Of a stretch of DNA of 5,411 nt, positions 1-4,932 are shown piece by piece. Source of the DNA: Methanolinea sp. UBA477 (GTDB lineage Archaea; Halobacteriota; Methanomicrobia; Methanomicrobiales; Methanospirillaceae); contig DAWO01000074.1 in assembly GCA_002509485.1 (NCBI GenBank), forward strand, positions 4,071 to 9,481, written 5' to 3'. The notes under the pieces are model-generated. The model saw only the letters and a list, made by a program, of their open reading frames with translations, did not search any database and was not told the DNA's origin. The position numbers and the translations under genes were made by a program. Numbering within the stretch: position 1 is the stretch's first letter; each line of letters begins with the position of its first letter.

Positions 1-27
1 CCTGACAAAAACGACCCGTCACAAACC

Positions 28-34
28 TTTATTT
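28..34 (+). promoter_or_regulatory. Candidate TATA box of the ribosomal protein operon
   Basis: The sequence TTTATTT, preceded by the A-rich ACAAACC as a possible BRE, is the only clear AT-rich patch upstream of the L7Ae gene. Archaeal transcription usually starts about 25 nt downstream of the TATA centre, which would put the start near 55-60 and give a leader of about 65 nt. The match to the TTTATATA-type consensus is imperfect. Confidence 0.45.
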
Positions 35-60
35 CCGCTCCTGATGAGATGATATGGTTA

Positions 61-97
61 CATCGTCTTCACTGACTGATGAGTGATGAGGGAGATG
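61..97 (+). promoter_or_regulatory. Candidate kink-loop (C/D-box-like) hairpin in the L7Ae leader
   Basis: CTGA at 72-75 matches box D, and GTGATGA at 83-89 matches box C (RUGAUGA) exactly. Pairing them antiparallel gives C72-G88, U73-U87 and the tandem sheared pairs G74-A86 and A75-G85, the core that L7Ae recognises. The flanks can pair: CATC 61-64 with GATG 94-97, then a weaker stretch (66-70 with 90-93) with bulges and one G-U. The 76-84 loop would make it a k-loop, not a full k-turn with two helices. The element would lie at the mRNA 5' end if the TATA box at 28-34 is used. The next gene encodes L7Ae, so feedback control is plausible but inferred. Confidence 0.4.
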
Positions 98-113
98 CTA
101 CCTGCTCCTGAAT

Positions 114-120
114 GAGGTGA
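114..120 (+). promoter_or_regulatory. Shine-Dalgarno of rpl7ae
   Basis: GAGGTGA is a seven-base match to the complement of the archaeal 16S rRNA 3' end, 3 nt before the ATG at 124, and it fixes that start. ACCT at 100-103 could pair with AGGT at 115-118 and mask it, which would be a simple way to couple leader folding to initiation (inference). Confidence 0.75.
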
Positions 121-123
121 GTT

Positions 124-492
124 ATGGCCCAGACATACGTGAAATTCGAAGTTTCTGAAGAAATTCAGAACAAAGCGCTTGAAGCGCTTGAAATCGCAAA
201 GGATACCGGCAAGATCAAGAAAGGATCGAATGAGGCGACTAAGGCTATTGAGAGGAGCATTGCAACTCTCGTGCTGATCGGAGCCGACGTCGAGCCCCAG
301 GAGATCGTGATGCACCTTGCACCCCTCTGCGACGAGAAGAAGATCCCATACGTCTTCATCAACAAGCAGAATGACATCGGTGCCTCGAGCGGTCTCGATG
401 TGGGATCTACTGCTGCAGCAATCGTCAAACCGGGAAAGGCAAAAGATCTGGTGGATGAGATCGTCAAGCAGGTCAACGAACTGAGAGCGTGA
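124..492 (+). CDS. rpl7ae: Ribosomal protein L7Ae (eL8), k-turn binding protein
   Basis: This is a 122-residue archaeal L7Ae of normal length. In archaea the family binds kink-turns in 23S rRNA, in box C/D and H/ACA guide RNAs that direct 2'-O-methylation and pseudouridylation, and in RNase P RNA. The k-turn contact loop is visible as GSNEATKAIER at residues 34-44, with the NEATK core at 36-40. The hydrophobic core strand LVLIGADVEPQEIV follows at 49-62, and the second RNA-contact loop (LDVGSTAAAIV) lies at 91-101. The start is fixed by a strong Shine-Dalgarno at 114-120. It is the first gene of a four-gene operon, and the S28e gene begins 7 nt after its stop. The leader contains C/D-like motifs, so autoregulation is possible. 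Confidence 0.97.
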   Translation: MAQTYVKFEVSEEIQNKALEALEIAKDTGKIKKGSNEATKAIERSIATLVLIGADVEPQEIVMHLAPLCDEKKIPYVFINKQNDIGASSGLDVGSTAAAIVKPGKAKDLVDEIVKQVNELRA

Positions 493-499
493 GTCAATC

Positions 500-709
500 A
501 TGGCAAACGAAGGAACGCCGGCTGAAGTGATCGAGGTCATCGGGTCCACCGGTATGCATGGTGAAGCCATGCAGGTGAAGTGCCGCATCCTCGACGGCCC
601 AAACAAAGGGCGAATCATCACACGAAACACCGTGGGCCCGATCCGCGAGGGCGACGTGCTGATGCTCCTTGAGACCGAGCGCGAGGCAAAGAAACTTTCG
701 AGGCGGTGA
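500..709 (+). CDS. rps28e: Small-subunit ribosomal protein S28e (eS28)
   Basis: This is a 69-residue protein of family-typical size. S28e is a small OB-fold protein of the archaeal and eukaryotic small subunit, located near the mRNA exit channel. The C-terminal half carries the diagnostic signature: RNTVGPIREGD at residues 42-52 followed by the LLETEREA segment at 57-63. The N-terminal strand TPAEVIEVIGSTGMHGE (6-22) also fits. The gap after the L7Ae gene is only 7 nt. The ribosome binding site is weak (GTGA at 489-492, overlapping the L7Ae stop codon), so its translation may depend on ribosomes arriving from the upstream gene. Confidence 0.96.
   Translation: MANEGTPAEVIEVIGSTGMHGEAMQVKCRILDGPNKGRIITRNTVGPIREGDVLMLLETEREAKKLSRR
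705..709 (+). promoter_or_regulatory. Shine-Dalgarno of rpl24e overlapping the S28e stop codon
   Basis: GGTGA ends on the last base of the S28e stop codon, 6 nt before the ATG at 716. The overlap suggests translational coupling within the operon. Confidence 0.65.
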
Positions 710-715
710 ACTGTC

Positions 716-907
716 ATGGTGGAGATGCGCAACTGCAGTTTCTGCGGAGGACCGATCGAGCCCGGCACAGGGAAGATGTTCGTCAAGAAGGACGGCACCA
801 TATTCTATTTCTGCTGCACAAAATGCCAGAAAAATTTCAGGCTGAAGAGAGCACCGCGCCGTGTAGCATGGACTGCAGCCGGCCGGAAGGCCATGGGAAA
901 GGAGTGA
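716..907 (+). CDS. rpl24e: Large-subunit ribosomal protein L24e (eL24), zinc-binding
   Basis: This is a 63-residue zinc-ribbon protein of the archaeal large subunit. The signature CSFCGGPIEPGTGKMFVKKDG begins at residue 7. The predicted zinc ligands are C7, C10, C33 and C37 (CxxC followed by CxxxC); C34 is an extra cysteine next to the third ligand. The basic tail LKRAPRRVAWT (43-53) is typical of the rRNA-binding end. The ATG at 716 is supported by GGTGA at 705-709. A longer open frame starting at 706 covers the same stretch in another reading frame and does not encode the L24e signature. Confidence 0.96.
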   Translation: MVEMRNCSFCGGPIEPGTGKMFVKKDGTIFYFCCTKCQKNFRLKRAPRRVAWTAAGRKAMGKE

Positions 908-909
908 TC
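901..909 (+). promoter_or_regulatory. Shine-Dalgarno of ndk overlapping the L24e stop codon
   Basis: GGAGTGATC differs from the ideal GGAGGTGATC only by one missing G. It spans the L24e stop codon (905-907) and ends 4 nt before the GTG at 914. It justifies the non-ATG start of ndk. Confidence 0.7.
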
Positions 910-913
910 ACGG

Positions 914-1363
914 GTGGACCGTACCTTTGTCATGGTAAAACCTGACGGGGTTGCCCGCGGTCTGATTGGAGAGGTGGTCTCCCGCCTGGAGGGCAAGGGC
1001 CTCAAGCTGGTTGCCGCCCGCTTTGAAAAACTCCCGGAAAAGAGAGTCATGGACCAGTACCGGGAACACCTGGAAAAACCGTTCTTCCCGTCGCTTCGGC
1101 ATTACATCACCAGCGGTCCCTGCTTCCTCATGGTCTGGGAAGGCAAAGCCGTGGTGCGTGTCGTGCGGGCGCTGGTGGGAGCGACCGATCCCGCAGAAGC
1201 GCTGCCGGGAACCATCAGGGGTGACCTGGCAATGGATATCGGGAGAAATGTCATCCACGCCTCCGATTCACCGGAGAGCGCTGAACGGGAGATCTCGATC
1301 CACTTCTCTCCCGACGAACTGGTCGCATACAGGCGGATAGACGAGTCCGTTCTGTACGAATAA
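914..1363 (+). CDS. ndk: Nucleoside diphosphate kinase
   Basis: This 149-residue enzyme transfers the gamma-phosphate of ATP to NDPs through a phosphohistidine and balances the cytosolic NTP and dNTP pools. The start codon is GTG, giving MDRTFVMVKPDGVARG, the standard N terminus. Visible active-site residues are K9 (VKPDG), Y49, R85, T91, R102 (PGTIRGD), N112 and the catalytic H115 in NVIHASDS. The protein ends in LYE, like full-length family members, so it is intact. It is the last gene of the ribosomal operon, 6 nt after L24e. In many archaea the translation initiation factor gene infB follows ndk; here a terminator-like gap and a MarC-family gene follow instead. Confidence 0.97.
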   Translation: MDRTFVMVKPDGVARGLIGEVVSRLEGKGLKLVAARFEKLPEKRVMDQYREHLEKPFFPSLRHYITSGPCFLMVWEGKAVVRVVRALVGATDPAEALPGTIRGDLAMDIGRNVIHASDSPESAEREISIHFSPDELVAYRRIDESVLYE

Positions 1364-1367
1364 CCAA

Positions 1368-1381
1368 TTTTTCCCGGAAAA
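1368..1381 (+). terminator. T-tract with small palindrome just after ndk
   Basis: Five consecutive T residues begin 5 nt after the ndk stop codon and form the left arm of TTTTCC-C-GGAAAA (1369-1381). Archaeal RNA polymerase terminates mainly on T-rich non-template stretches, so this is a reasonable first terminator of the ribosomal operon. The one-base centre is too tight to form a hairpin to its base. Confidence 0.45.
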
Positions 1382-1386
1382 GTCGC

Positions 1387-1404
1387 GATCACAGCTTCGT
1401 GATC
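1387..1404. repeat. Perfect 6-bp inverted repeat GATCAC / GTGATC
   Basis: GATCAC at 1387-1392 and GTGATC at 1399-1404 flank a 6-nt AGCTTC loop. It can form a short RNA hairpin. No T-run follows directly, so it is not a classic intrinsic terminator. It could protect the 3' end of the ndk mRNA or bind a protein; the sequence does not decide. Confidence 0.4.
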
Positions 1405-1453
1405 TCTCCATTGAAACGGGTCCAATCGACCAAAACGCACGTTCCCGTCACCA

Positions 1454-1493
1454 GGGACAGGGTTTTTGTCCCATCGGTGAATCATCCTTTTTT
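1454..1493 (+). terminator. Hairpin GGGACA/TGTCCC followed by a T6 tract
   Basis: GGGACA at 1454-1459 pairs perfectly with TGTCCC at 1467-1472. The loop itself contains T residues (five consecutive Ts at 1463-1467), and a run of six T residues follows at 1488-1493. The hairpin with two T-tracts fits a backup terminator between the ribosomal operon and the MarC-family gene. The 15-nt distance between stem and second T-run is longer than in bacterial terminators. Confidence 0.4.
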
Positions 1494-1504
1494 CCTTAGG
1501 AAAA
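1490..1504. repeat. Palindrome TTTTCCT-T-AGGAAAA upstream of the marC promoter
   Basis: Seven-base arms around a single T (1497) form a perfect palindrome. Its right arm occupies the purine-rich position expected for the BRE of the promoter at about 1506-1514. A near copy (TTTTCC-C-GGAAAA) occurs at 1369-1381. It could be an operator or part of a terminator. Confidence 0.35.
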
Positions 1505-1505
1505 T

Positions 1506-1514
1506 CTCTTATGA
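1506..1514 (+). promoter_or_regulatory. Candidate TATA box of the marC gene
   Basis: TCTTATGA lies about 26 nt upstream of the ATG at 1538 and is preceded by purine-rich GGAAAA as a possible BRE. Initiation at about 1535-1538 would give a leaderless mRNA, consistent with the lack of any Shine-Dalgarno before the ATG. The TATA match is only moderate. Confidence 0.4.
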
Positions 1515-1537
1515 GCTGACAGTCTAAACACTGCCAT

Positions 1538-2185
1538 ATGGCGGGAGACGTGGTGAATTTTATCCTTCTGTCGCTCTCGTCCATCTTCATCATCATAAAT
1601 CCCCTGGCAGCGACACTCTTCTTTGTCACCCTCACGTCAGGAATGGGACATGCCGAGAGACAACAGGTGGCAAAGGACGCCTGCAGGTATGCCTTCCTGA
1701 TCCTGGTTGTCTTTGCCCTTCTCGGAAGTATTGTACTCGACCTCTTCGGCATCACCCTCGATGCGTTCAGGATCGGCGGAGGTATCCTTCTCTTCGGTAT
1801 CGGCATGGAGATGGTGTATGCCCGGACGTCACGGACCAAGATGACCGCAACCGAGAAATACGAGAGCATGGATACCGATGACATCTCGGTGATGCCCATG
1901 GCAATCCCCATGATCGCCGGCCCCGGTGCAATCGCCACGACAATTGTCCTCGAGAGCGAGGCTGTAGGTACAGTCATCCAGAAAGCCGTCATTCTTGCTT
2001 CCATAACCATTGCAATCGTCATCACGTATGTCATGATGACAAGATCCGAGCAGATCGTCTCCAGGGTCGGCCAGAAAGAGTTGCGGGTCATCAACCGGCT
2101 CATGGGAATGCTGCTCATCGCGATCGCGATCCAGTTCGTGATAACAGGGCTTCGCTCCGCGTTCCCCCTCCTGGCAGGCGCCTGA
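1538..2185 (+). CDS. MarC family integral membrane protein
   Basis: This is a 215-residue, six-helix inner membrane protein of the MarC/UPF0056 family, the usual family length. Family landmarks are FIIINPLAATLFFVTLT at residues 17-33, ITLDAFRIGGGILLFGIGMEM at 72-92 and MPMAIPMIAGPGAIATT at 119-135. A final hydrophobic pair covers about 149-167 and 188-205. The acidic, polar loop at about 97-117 separates two three-helix halves. The family was first linked to multiple antibiotic resistance in E. coli, but that link is not supported and the true function is unknown; transport of a small metabolite is often suspected. The ATG at 1538 has no ribosome binding site, consistent with a leaderless mRNA. 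The hydrolase gene follows after 21 nt, probably in the same transcript. Confidence 0.93.
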   Translation: MAGDVVNFILLSLSSIFIIINPLAATLFFVTLTSGMGHAERQQVAKDACRYAFLILVVFALLGSIVLDLFGITLDAFRIGGGILLFGIGMEMVYARTSRTKMTATEKYESMDTDDISVMPMAIPMIAGPGAIATTIVLESEAVGTVIQKAVILASITIAIVITYVMMTRSEQIVSRVGQKELRVINRLMGMLLIAIAIQFVITGLRSAFPLLAGA

Positions 2186-2186
2186 A

Positions 2187-2198
2187 GGAGAGGAAGGA
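2187..2198 (+). promoter_or_regulatory. Purine-rich ribosome binding region before the hydrolase
   Basis: GGAGAGGAAGGA lies between the MarC-family stop codon and the GTG at 2207, with the nearest AGGA 8 nt before it. It supports a start at or near 2207, although it lacks the GGTG core seen elsewhere in the window. Confidence 0.45.
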
Positions 2199-2206
2199 AC
2201 TTACAT

Positions 2207-3037
2207 GTGTGCCCAGGGACGTACATACCAGCTATGCTGATACATGCCGTGCAGATGGCAGCGGTCTGGGAAGATCCGGAAAAAACCCTGAAAAAAGCAG
2301 AATACTGGGTGGAAGAGGCCTCCAGACAGGCGGGAGACCTGGTATGCTTTGCCGAACAGTTCGCGACAGGCTGGGATCCCTCCTCGCATCGGCATATCCA
2401 GGGACGGGACGGCCCGATCGTGTGCGGGTTGCGGGCTCTCGCAATCGAATACGGGATTGCAATACTCGGTTCTTTTCGGGAGAGTCATGACCCGCTTCCC
2501 CGGAATACCTGCATCGTGCTTGACAGCCAGGGCGAGGAACGTGCCTCATACGCAAAGTGCCATCTCCTCTCTCTCGGCGGCGAGGACAGGTATTATTCCC
2601 CTGGCGAATCTGCACCGGTCTTTGATCTCTCTGGCACCAGGTTGGCGATCGCGATCTGCTACGATCTCCGGTTCGGCTCACTCTTCCAGTATTATGCCGC
2701 ATCGAACGTTGATGCGGTACTGGTCCCTGCTGCATGGCCTGCATCCCGGATGAAGCACTGGGAGCTCTTCATCCAGGCAAGGGCGCTCGAGGCACAGTCA
2801 TTCGTGGTCGGGATCAACACCACCGGAATCACCCCCGTCGACACCTACTGTGGCGGATCGATGGCTGCAAGACCGTCAGGGGATGTCGCCTGCAGGCTCG
2901 AAGACGAGGAGGGACTCCTGGAGATAAGCATCGATCGGGACGTTCTTGAAGATGCACGGACGAACATCCCTGTATCGCGCGATCGCCGGCCCGCCCTGTA
3001 TCGTCACCTGATGCAGGAAGAAGAGAGAAACCGGTAA
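2207..3037 (+). CDS. Carbon-nitrogen hydrolase, nitrilase superfamily (omega-amidase-like)
   Basis: This 276-residue soluble enzyme should hydrolyse a non-peptide C-N bond, probably an amide, through a covalent thioester. The catalytic triad is complete: E50 in CFAEQFATGW, K117 in SYAKCHLL and C151 in AICYDLRFG. Downstream, VPAAWPASRMKHWELF (173-188) and ARALEAQSFVVGINTTG (191-207) resemble the omega-amidase/YafV branch, which acts on alpha-ketoglutaramate and alpha-ketosuccinamate. That substrate is inference. The start is uncertain. GTG at 2207 has the purine-rich site upstream, but family N termini normally begin close to MLIHAVQM, which matches an ATG at 2234 (267 residues) that lacks a clear ribosome binding site. 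It lies 21 nt after the MarC-family gene, so co-transcription is likely; no shared pathway is known. Confidence 0.92.
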   Translation: MCPGTYIPAMLIHAVQMAAVWEDPEKTLKKAEYWVEEASRQAGDLVCFAEQFATGWDPSSHRHIQGRDGPIVCGLRALAIEYGIAILGSFRESHDPLPRNTCIVLDSQGEERASYAKCHLLSLGGEDRYYSPGESAPVFDLSGTRLAIAICYDLRFGSLFQYYAASNVDAVLVPAAWPASRMKHWELFIQARALEAQSFVVGINTTGITPVDTYCGGSMAARPSGDVACRLEDEEGLLEISIDRDVLEDARTNIPVSRDRRPALYRHLMQEEERNR

Positions 3038-3070
3038 AACCGGGCACTGTTGGAGGATGACCCCGGGAAT

Positions 3071-3086
3071 AAACTGCGAAAACTGC
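3071..3086. repeat. Tandem 9-bp direct repeat (AAACTGCGA)
   Basis: AAACTGC at 3071-3077 recurs at 3080-3086 with a GA spacer. It sits in the gap before threonine synthase, about 55-70 nt upstream of the TATA box, where archaeal activators can bind. Two copies of seven bases may be chance. Confidence 0.25.
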
Positions 3087-3117
3087 CATCTTCCACGTGC
3101 ATGAAAGAATCTGGAGC

Positions 3118-3132
3118 GGTGGAGTAGCCACC
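3118..3132. repeat. Inverted repeat GGTGG-AGTAG-CCACC upstream of the thrC TATA box
   Basis: Perfect 5-bp arms with a 5-nt centre end 4 nt before the TATA box at 3137-3145, overlapping the BRE position. It could be an operator for threonine synthase. Alternatively it is a weak hairpin followed by the T-rich ATTTCTATATTT that terminates the upstream hydrolase transcript. Confidence 0.4.
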
Positions 3133-3136
3133 ATTT

Positions 3137-3145
3137 CTATATTTA
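3137..3145 (+). promoter_or_regulatory. TATA box of threonine synthase
   Basis: CTATATTTA is the best TATA box on the + strand of this window. Initiation about 25-27 nt downstream of its centre falls at about 3166-3168, just before the ATG at 3171. The implied leader is almost nil, in agreement with the lack of any Shine-Dalgarno. Confidence 0.65.
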
Positions 3146-3170
3146 CCCGATGACCACCCACTCTAGTACC

Positions 3171-4379
3171 ATGTATCGTCTTGTATGCGTGAACTGCAGG
3201 ACGCCATACCCCCCTGACGAGATCATATACACCTGTCGGAGATGCGGGCATCTCCTTGCAGTTGAATATGACATGGACTCTGTCACGGTGAGCCGGGCGA
3301 TCTGGGACAAGCGCCCCATTTCAGTCTGGCGTTACCGTGAGCTGCTCCCGGTCACCATAAGCCCGGTCACGCTCCAGGAGGGCGGGACGCCACTCTATCA
3401 CCTTCACCGCCTGGGTTCGGAGATGGGGCTTCCGTACCTGTATGCAAAGCATGAGGGTATGAACCCTACCGGTTCATTCAAGGACAGGGGGATGACCGTA
3501 GGCGTCAGTATGGCCATCCAGCTCAGGAAAAGCAGTGTCGCGTGCGCAAGTACGGGGAATACATCGGCAAGCCTCGCGGCATACGCGGCAAAGGCAGGGA
3601 TACCTGCGGTTGTGCTGCTTCCGGCCGGAAAGGTCGCACTCGGCAAGGTCGCCCAGGCACTCATGCACGGGGCACAGGTGATCTCGATCAGGGGCAACTT
3701 TGACCGGGCACTGGAGATGGTCCATGAGCTCTGCCTCTCCCACGGGCTTTACCTTCTCAATTCGGTCAACCCCTTCCGGCTCGAAGGCCAGAAGACCATC
3801 GGTTTCGAGGCGGTTGACCAGCTCGGCCAGGTCCCTGACCGCATGGTGCTTCCCGTCGGAAACGCAGGGAATATATCGGCGGTCCACAAGGGCATGATGG
3901 AACTCGAGCGGCTTGGGCTGGTAGACCGGATCCCGATGATGACCGGGATACAGGCAACGGGTTCGAACCCGGTGGTCAGGGCGATAGAAGAGGATCTTCC
4001 CGAAGTCGTCCCGCAGAGAGACCCCGAGACCATCGCCACCGCGATCAGGATAGGTGCACCGGTCAATGCCGAGAAGGCCCTGACCGCAATACGAAGCACT
4101 GGTGGAACAGCGGAGGAAGTAACCGACGAGGAGATCCTCGCGATGCAGCGTGACCTGGCACGAAAGGAAGGGATCGGTGTTGAGCCCGCGTCTGCCGCGT
4201 CTGTTGCAGGTGTGAAAAAACTGGTGGAGGCAGGTGTGATCGACCGCGACGAACGCATCGTCTGCGTGGTGACGGGCCACCTCCTCAAGGACCCCGAGAC
4301 GGTGATACGTCAATGCGAACCACCAAGAGAGATAGATGCCGATCTGGACTCGCTGCTCTCGCTCTTGCAGCGATCCTGA
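3171..4379 (+). CDS. thrC: Threonine synthase (PLP-dependent)
   Basis: The enzyme converts O-phospho-L-homoserine and water to L-threonine and phosphate, the last step of threonine synthesis. From the ATG at 3171 it has 402 residues. An N-terminal zinc ribbon (C6, C9, C22, C25), common in archaeal members, precedes the fold-type II PLP domain. The PLP lysine is K104 in NPTGSFKDRG. Substrate and cofactor loops are visible as STGNTSASLAAYAAKAG (127-143), the glycine-rich PVGNAGN (229-235) and VVTGH (366-370). An in-frame ATG at 3150 would add seven residues (MTTHSST), but the TATA box at 3137-3145 implies a transcript starting at about 3166-3168, and family members begin with MYRLVC-like sequence. 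The last 67 nt overlap the next gene. Confidence 0.96.
   Translation: MYRLVCVNCRTPYPPDEIIYTCRRCGHLLAVEYDMDSVTVSRAIWDKRPISVWRYRELLPVTISPVTLQEGGTPLYHLHRLGSEMGLPYLYAKHEGMNPTGSFKDRGMTVGVSMAIQLRKSSVACASTGNTSASLAAYAAKAGIPAVVLLPAGKVALGKVAQALMHGAQVISIRGNFDRALEMVHELCLSHGLYLLNSVNPFRLEGQKTIGFEAVDQLGQVPDRMVLPVGNAGNISAVHKGMMELERLGLVDRIPMMTGIQATGSNPVVRAIEEDLPEVVPQRDPETIATAIRIGAPVNAEKALTAIRSTGGTAEEVTDEEILAMQRDLARKEGIGVEPASAASVAGVKKLVEAGVIDRDERIVCVVTGHLLKDPETVIRQCEPPREIDADLDSLLSLLQRS
4301..4306 (+). promoter_or_regulatory. Shine-Dalgarno inside thrC for the overlapping gene
   Basis: GGTGAT matches the archaeal anti-Shine-Dalgarno over six bases and ends 6 nt before the ATG at 4313. It is embedded in thrC codons and supports the overlapping start. 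Confidence 0.65.
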
Positions 4380-4930
4380 TCGTCGTCCCTGTCACGGGCC
4401 TTTCGGCAGAGTATTCGGTATCCCCCGACGGCAGGTCGTACCAGGCAGTAATAGAACTTGAGAGTGCCGAAACCTTCGAATTTACCAGGGCAGGCATGCT
4501 TGGCGAACGGATCCCGCTCCAGGCCCAGGACGTCTCGCTCTCCGGCAACTGCGATCCCTGCACGTTTGAATGGAGCGGGAATTCGCGAATATCGTTCGAA
4601 GAGGGGGACTACACCCTCAATTACAGTGCACCCCTGACGGAAAACCATCTCATCTCCTCATTTTCAAAACCCTATACGGCCCGTGTGATCCTTCCACCGG
4701 ACCTGTCGGTGAAAAATCCCCTGATCGGGATGGTCAGTCCGGGAGCGATCGTCACGTCCATGGATGACGGAACCACGGTCATCCGGTGGAATGAAACAGA
4801 GTCACTCGAGGTGAGATTCTATGACCAGGGGAGAGAAGAGATCCTGCTCTTCTTTGGTAATTTCTGGATCATACTCGCCATCGTCCTGCTCCTCCCCTTC
4901 CTCCTGACCTGGAGACGGAGACAGGGATGA
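4313..4930 (+). CDS. Hypothetical exported protein with C-terminal membrane anchor
   Basis: I do not recognise this 205-residue protein firmly. It has a classical signal peptide: basic residues to position 10, a hydrophobic core at about 13-30 and a likely cleavage after LSA (residue 32). An extracytoplasmic domain of about 145 residues follows, rich in beta-strand-like alternation, with a CDPC motif at 80-83. A single membrane helix (about 180-199, FWIILAIVLLLPFLLTW) and the basic stop-transfer tail RRRQG end it. The expected topology is domain outside, short tail inside. Motifs such as ILPPDLSVKNPLIGMVSPG (126-144) and SLEVRFYDQ (164-172) loosely recall archaeal DUF5803-type proteins, from memory and unverified. 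The gene starts inside thrC in another frame with a strong ribosome binding site, so it is probably co-transcribed and translationally coupled with thrC. Confidence 0.85.
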   Translation: MRTTKRDRCRSGLAALALAAILIVVPVTGLSAEYSVSPDGRSYQAVIELESAETFEFTRAGMLGERIPLQAQDVSLSGNCDPCTFEWSGNSRISFEEGDYTLNYSAPLTENHLISSFSKPYTARVILPPDLSVKNPLIGMVSPGAIVTSMDDGTTVIRWNETESLEVRFYDQGREEILLFFGNFWIILAIVLLLPFLLTWRRRQG

Positions 4931-4932
4931 TA

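Noticed and set aside
41..111. Independent box C/D guide RNA gene (CTGATGA, CTGA, GTGATGA, CTGA in order)
   Set aside because: The order is right, but the spacers (about 24 and 18 nt) exceed the usual archaeal 10-12 nt, no terminal stem is seen and the TATA box at 28-34 would place the first box upstream of the transcript. A leader element is the better reading.
706..945. Open frame overlapping L24e and the ndk start
   Set aside because: It is out of frame with both genes, which have clear family signatures and ribosome binding sites.
1526..1540. ACTGCCAT shared by the marC start region and the gap before thrC (3082-3089)
   Set aside because: It is an eight-base match at different distances from the respective promoters; chance is enough.
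2115..2132. GCGATCGCGATC-like repeats in marC, recurring at about 2644-2656 in the hydrolase gene
   Set aside because: They encode Ala-Ile runs in different contexts, with codon preference as sufficient explanation; no repeat array.
1102..2226. Long open frame on the minus strand (374 codons) across ndk, the gap and marC
   Set aside because: It is antisense to two well-identified genes, runs through promoter and terminator sequence, and its translation shows no family motif; it is a by-product of GC-biased codons.
3958..3971. CGGGTTCGAACCCG, a perfect palindrome that looks like a tRNA T-arm or an att-type tRNA end
   Set aside because: It lies in frame inside conserved thrC codons (TGSNPV), and no acceptor, D or anticodon arm is present around it.
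3474..4313. 279-codon open frame antisense to thrC
   Set aside because: It lies entirely opposite threonine synthase, with Cys/His/Arg-rich composition typical of a shadow frame and no recognisable domain.
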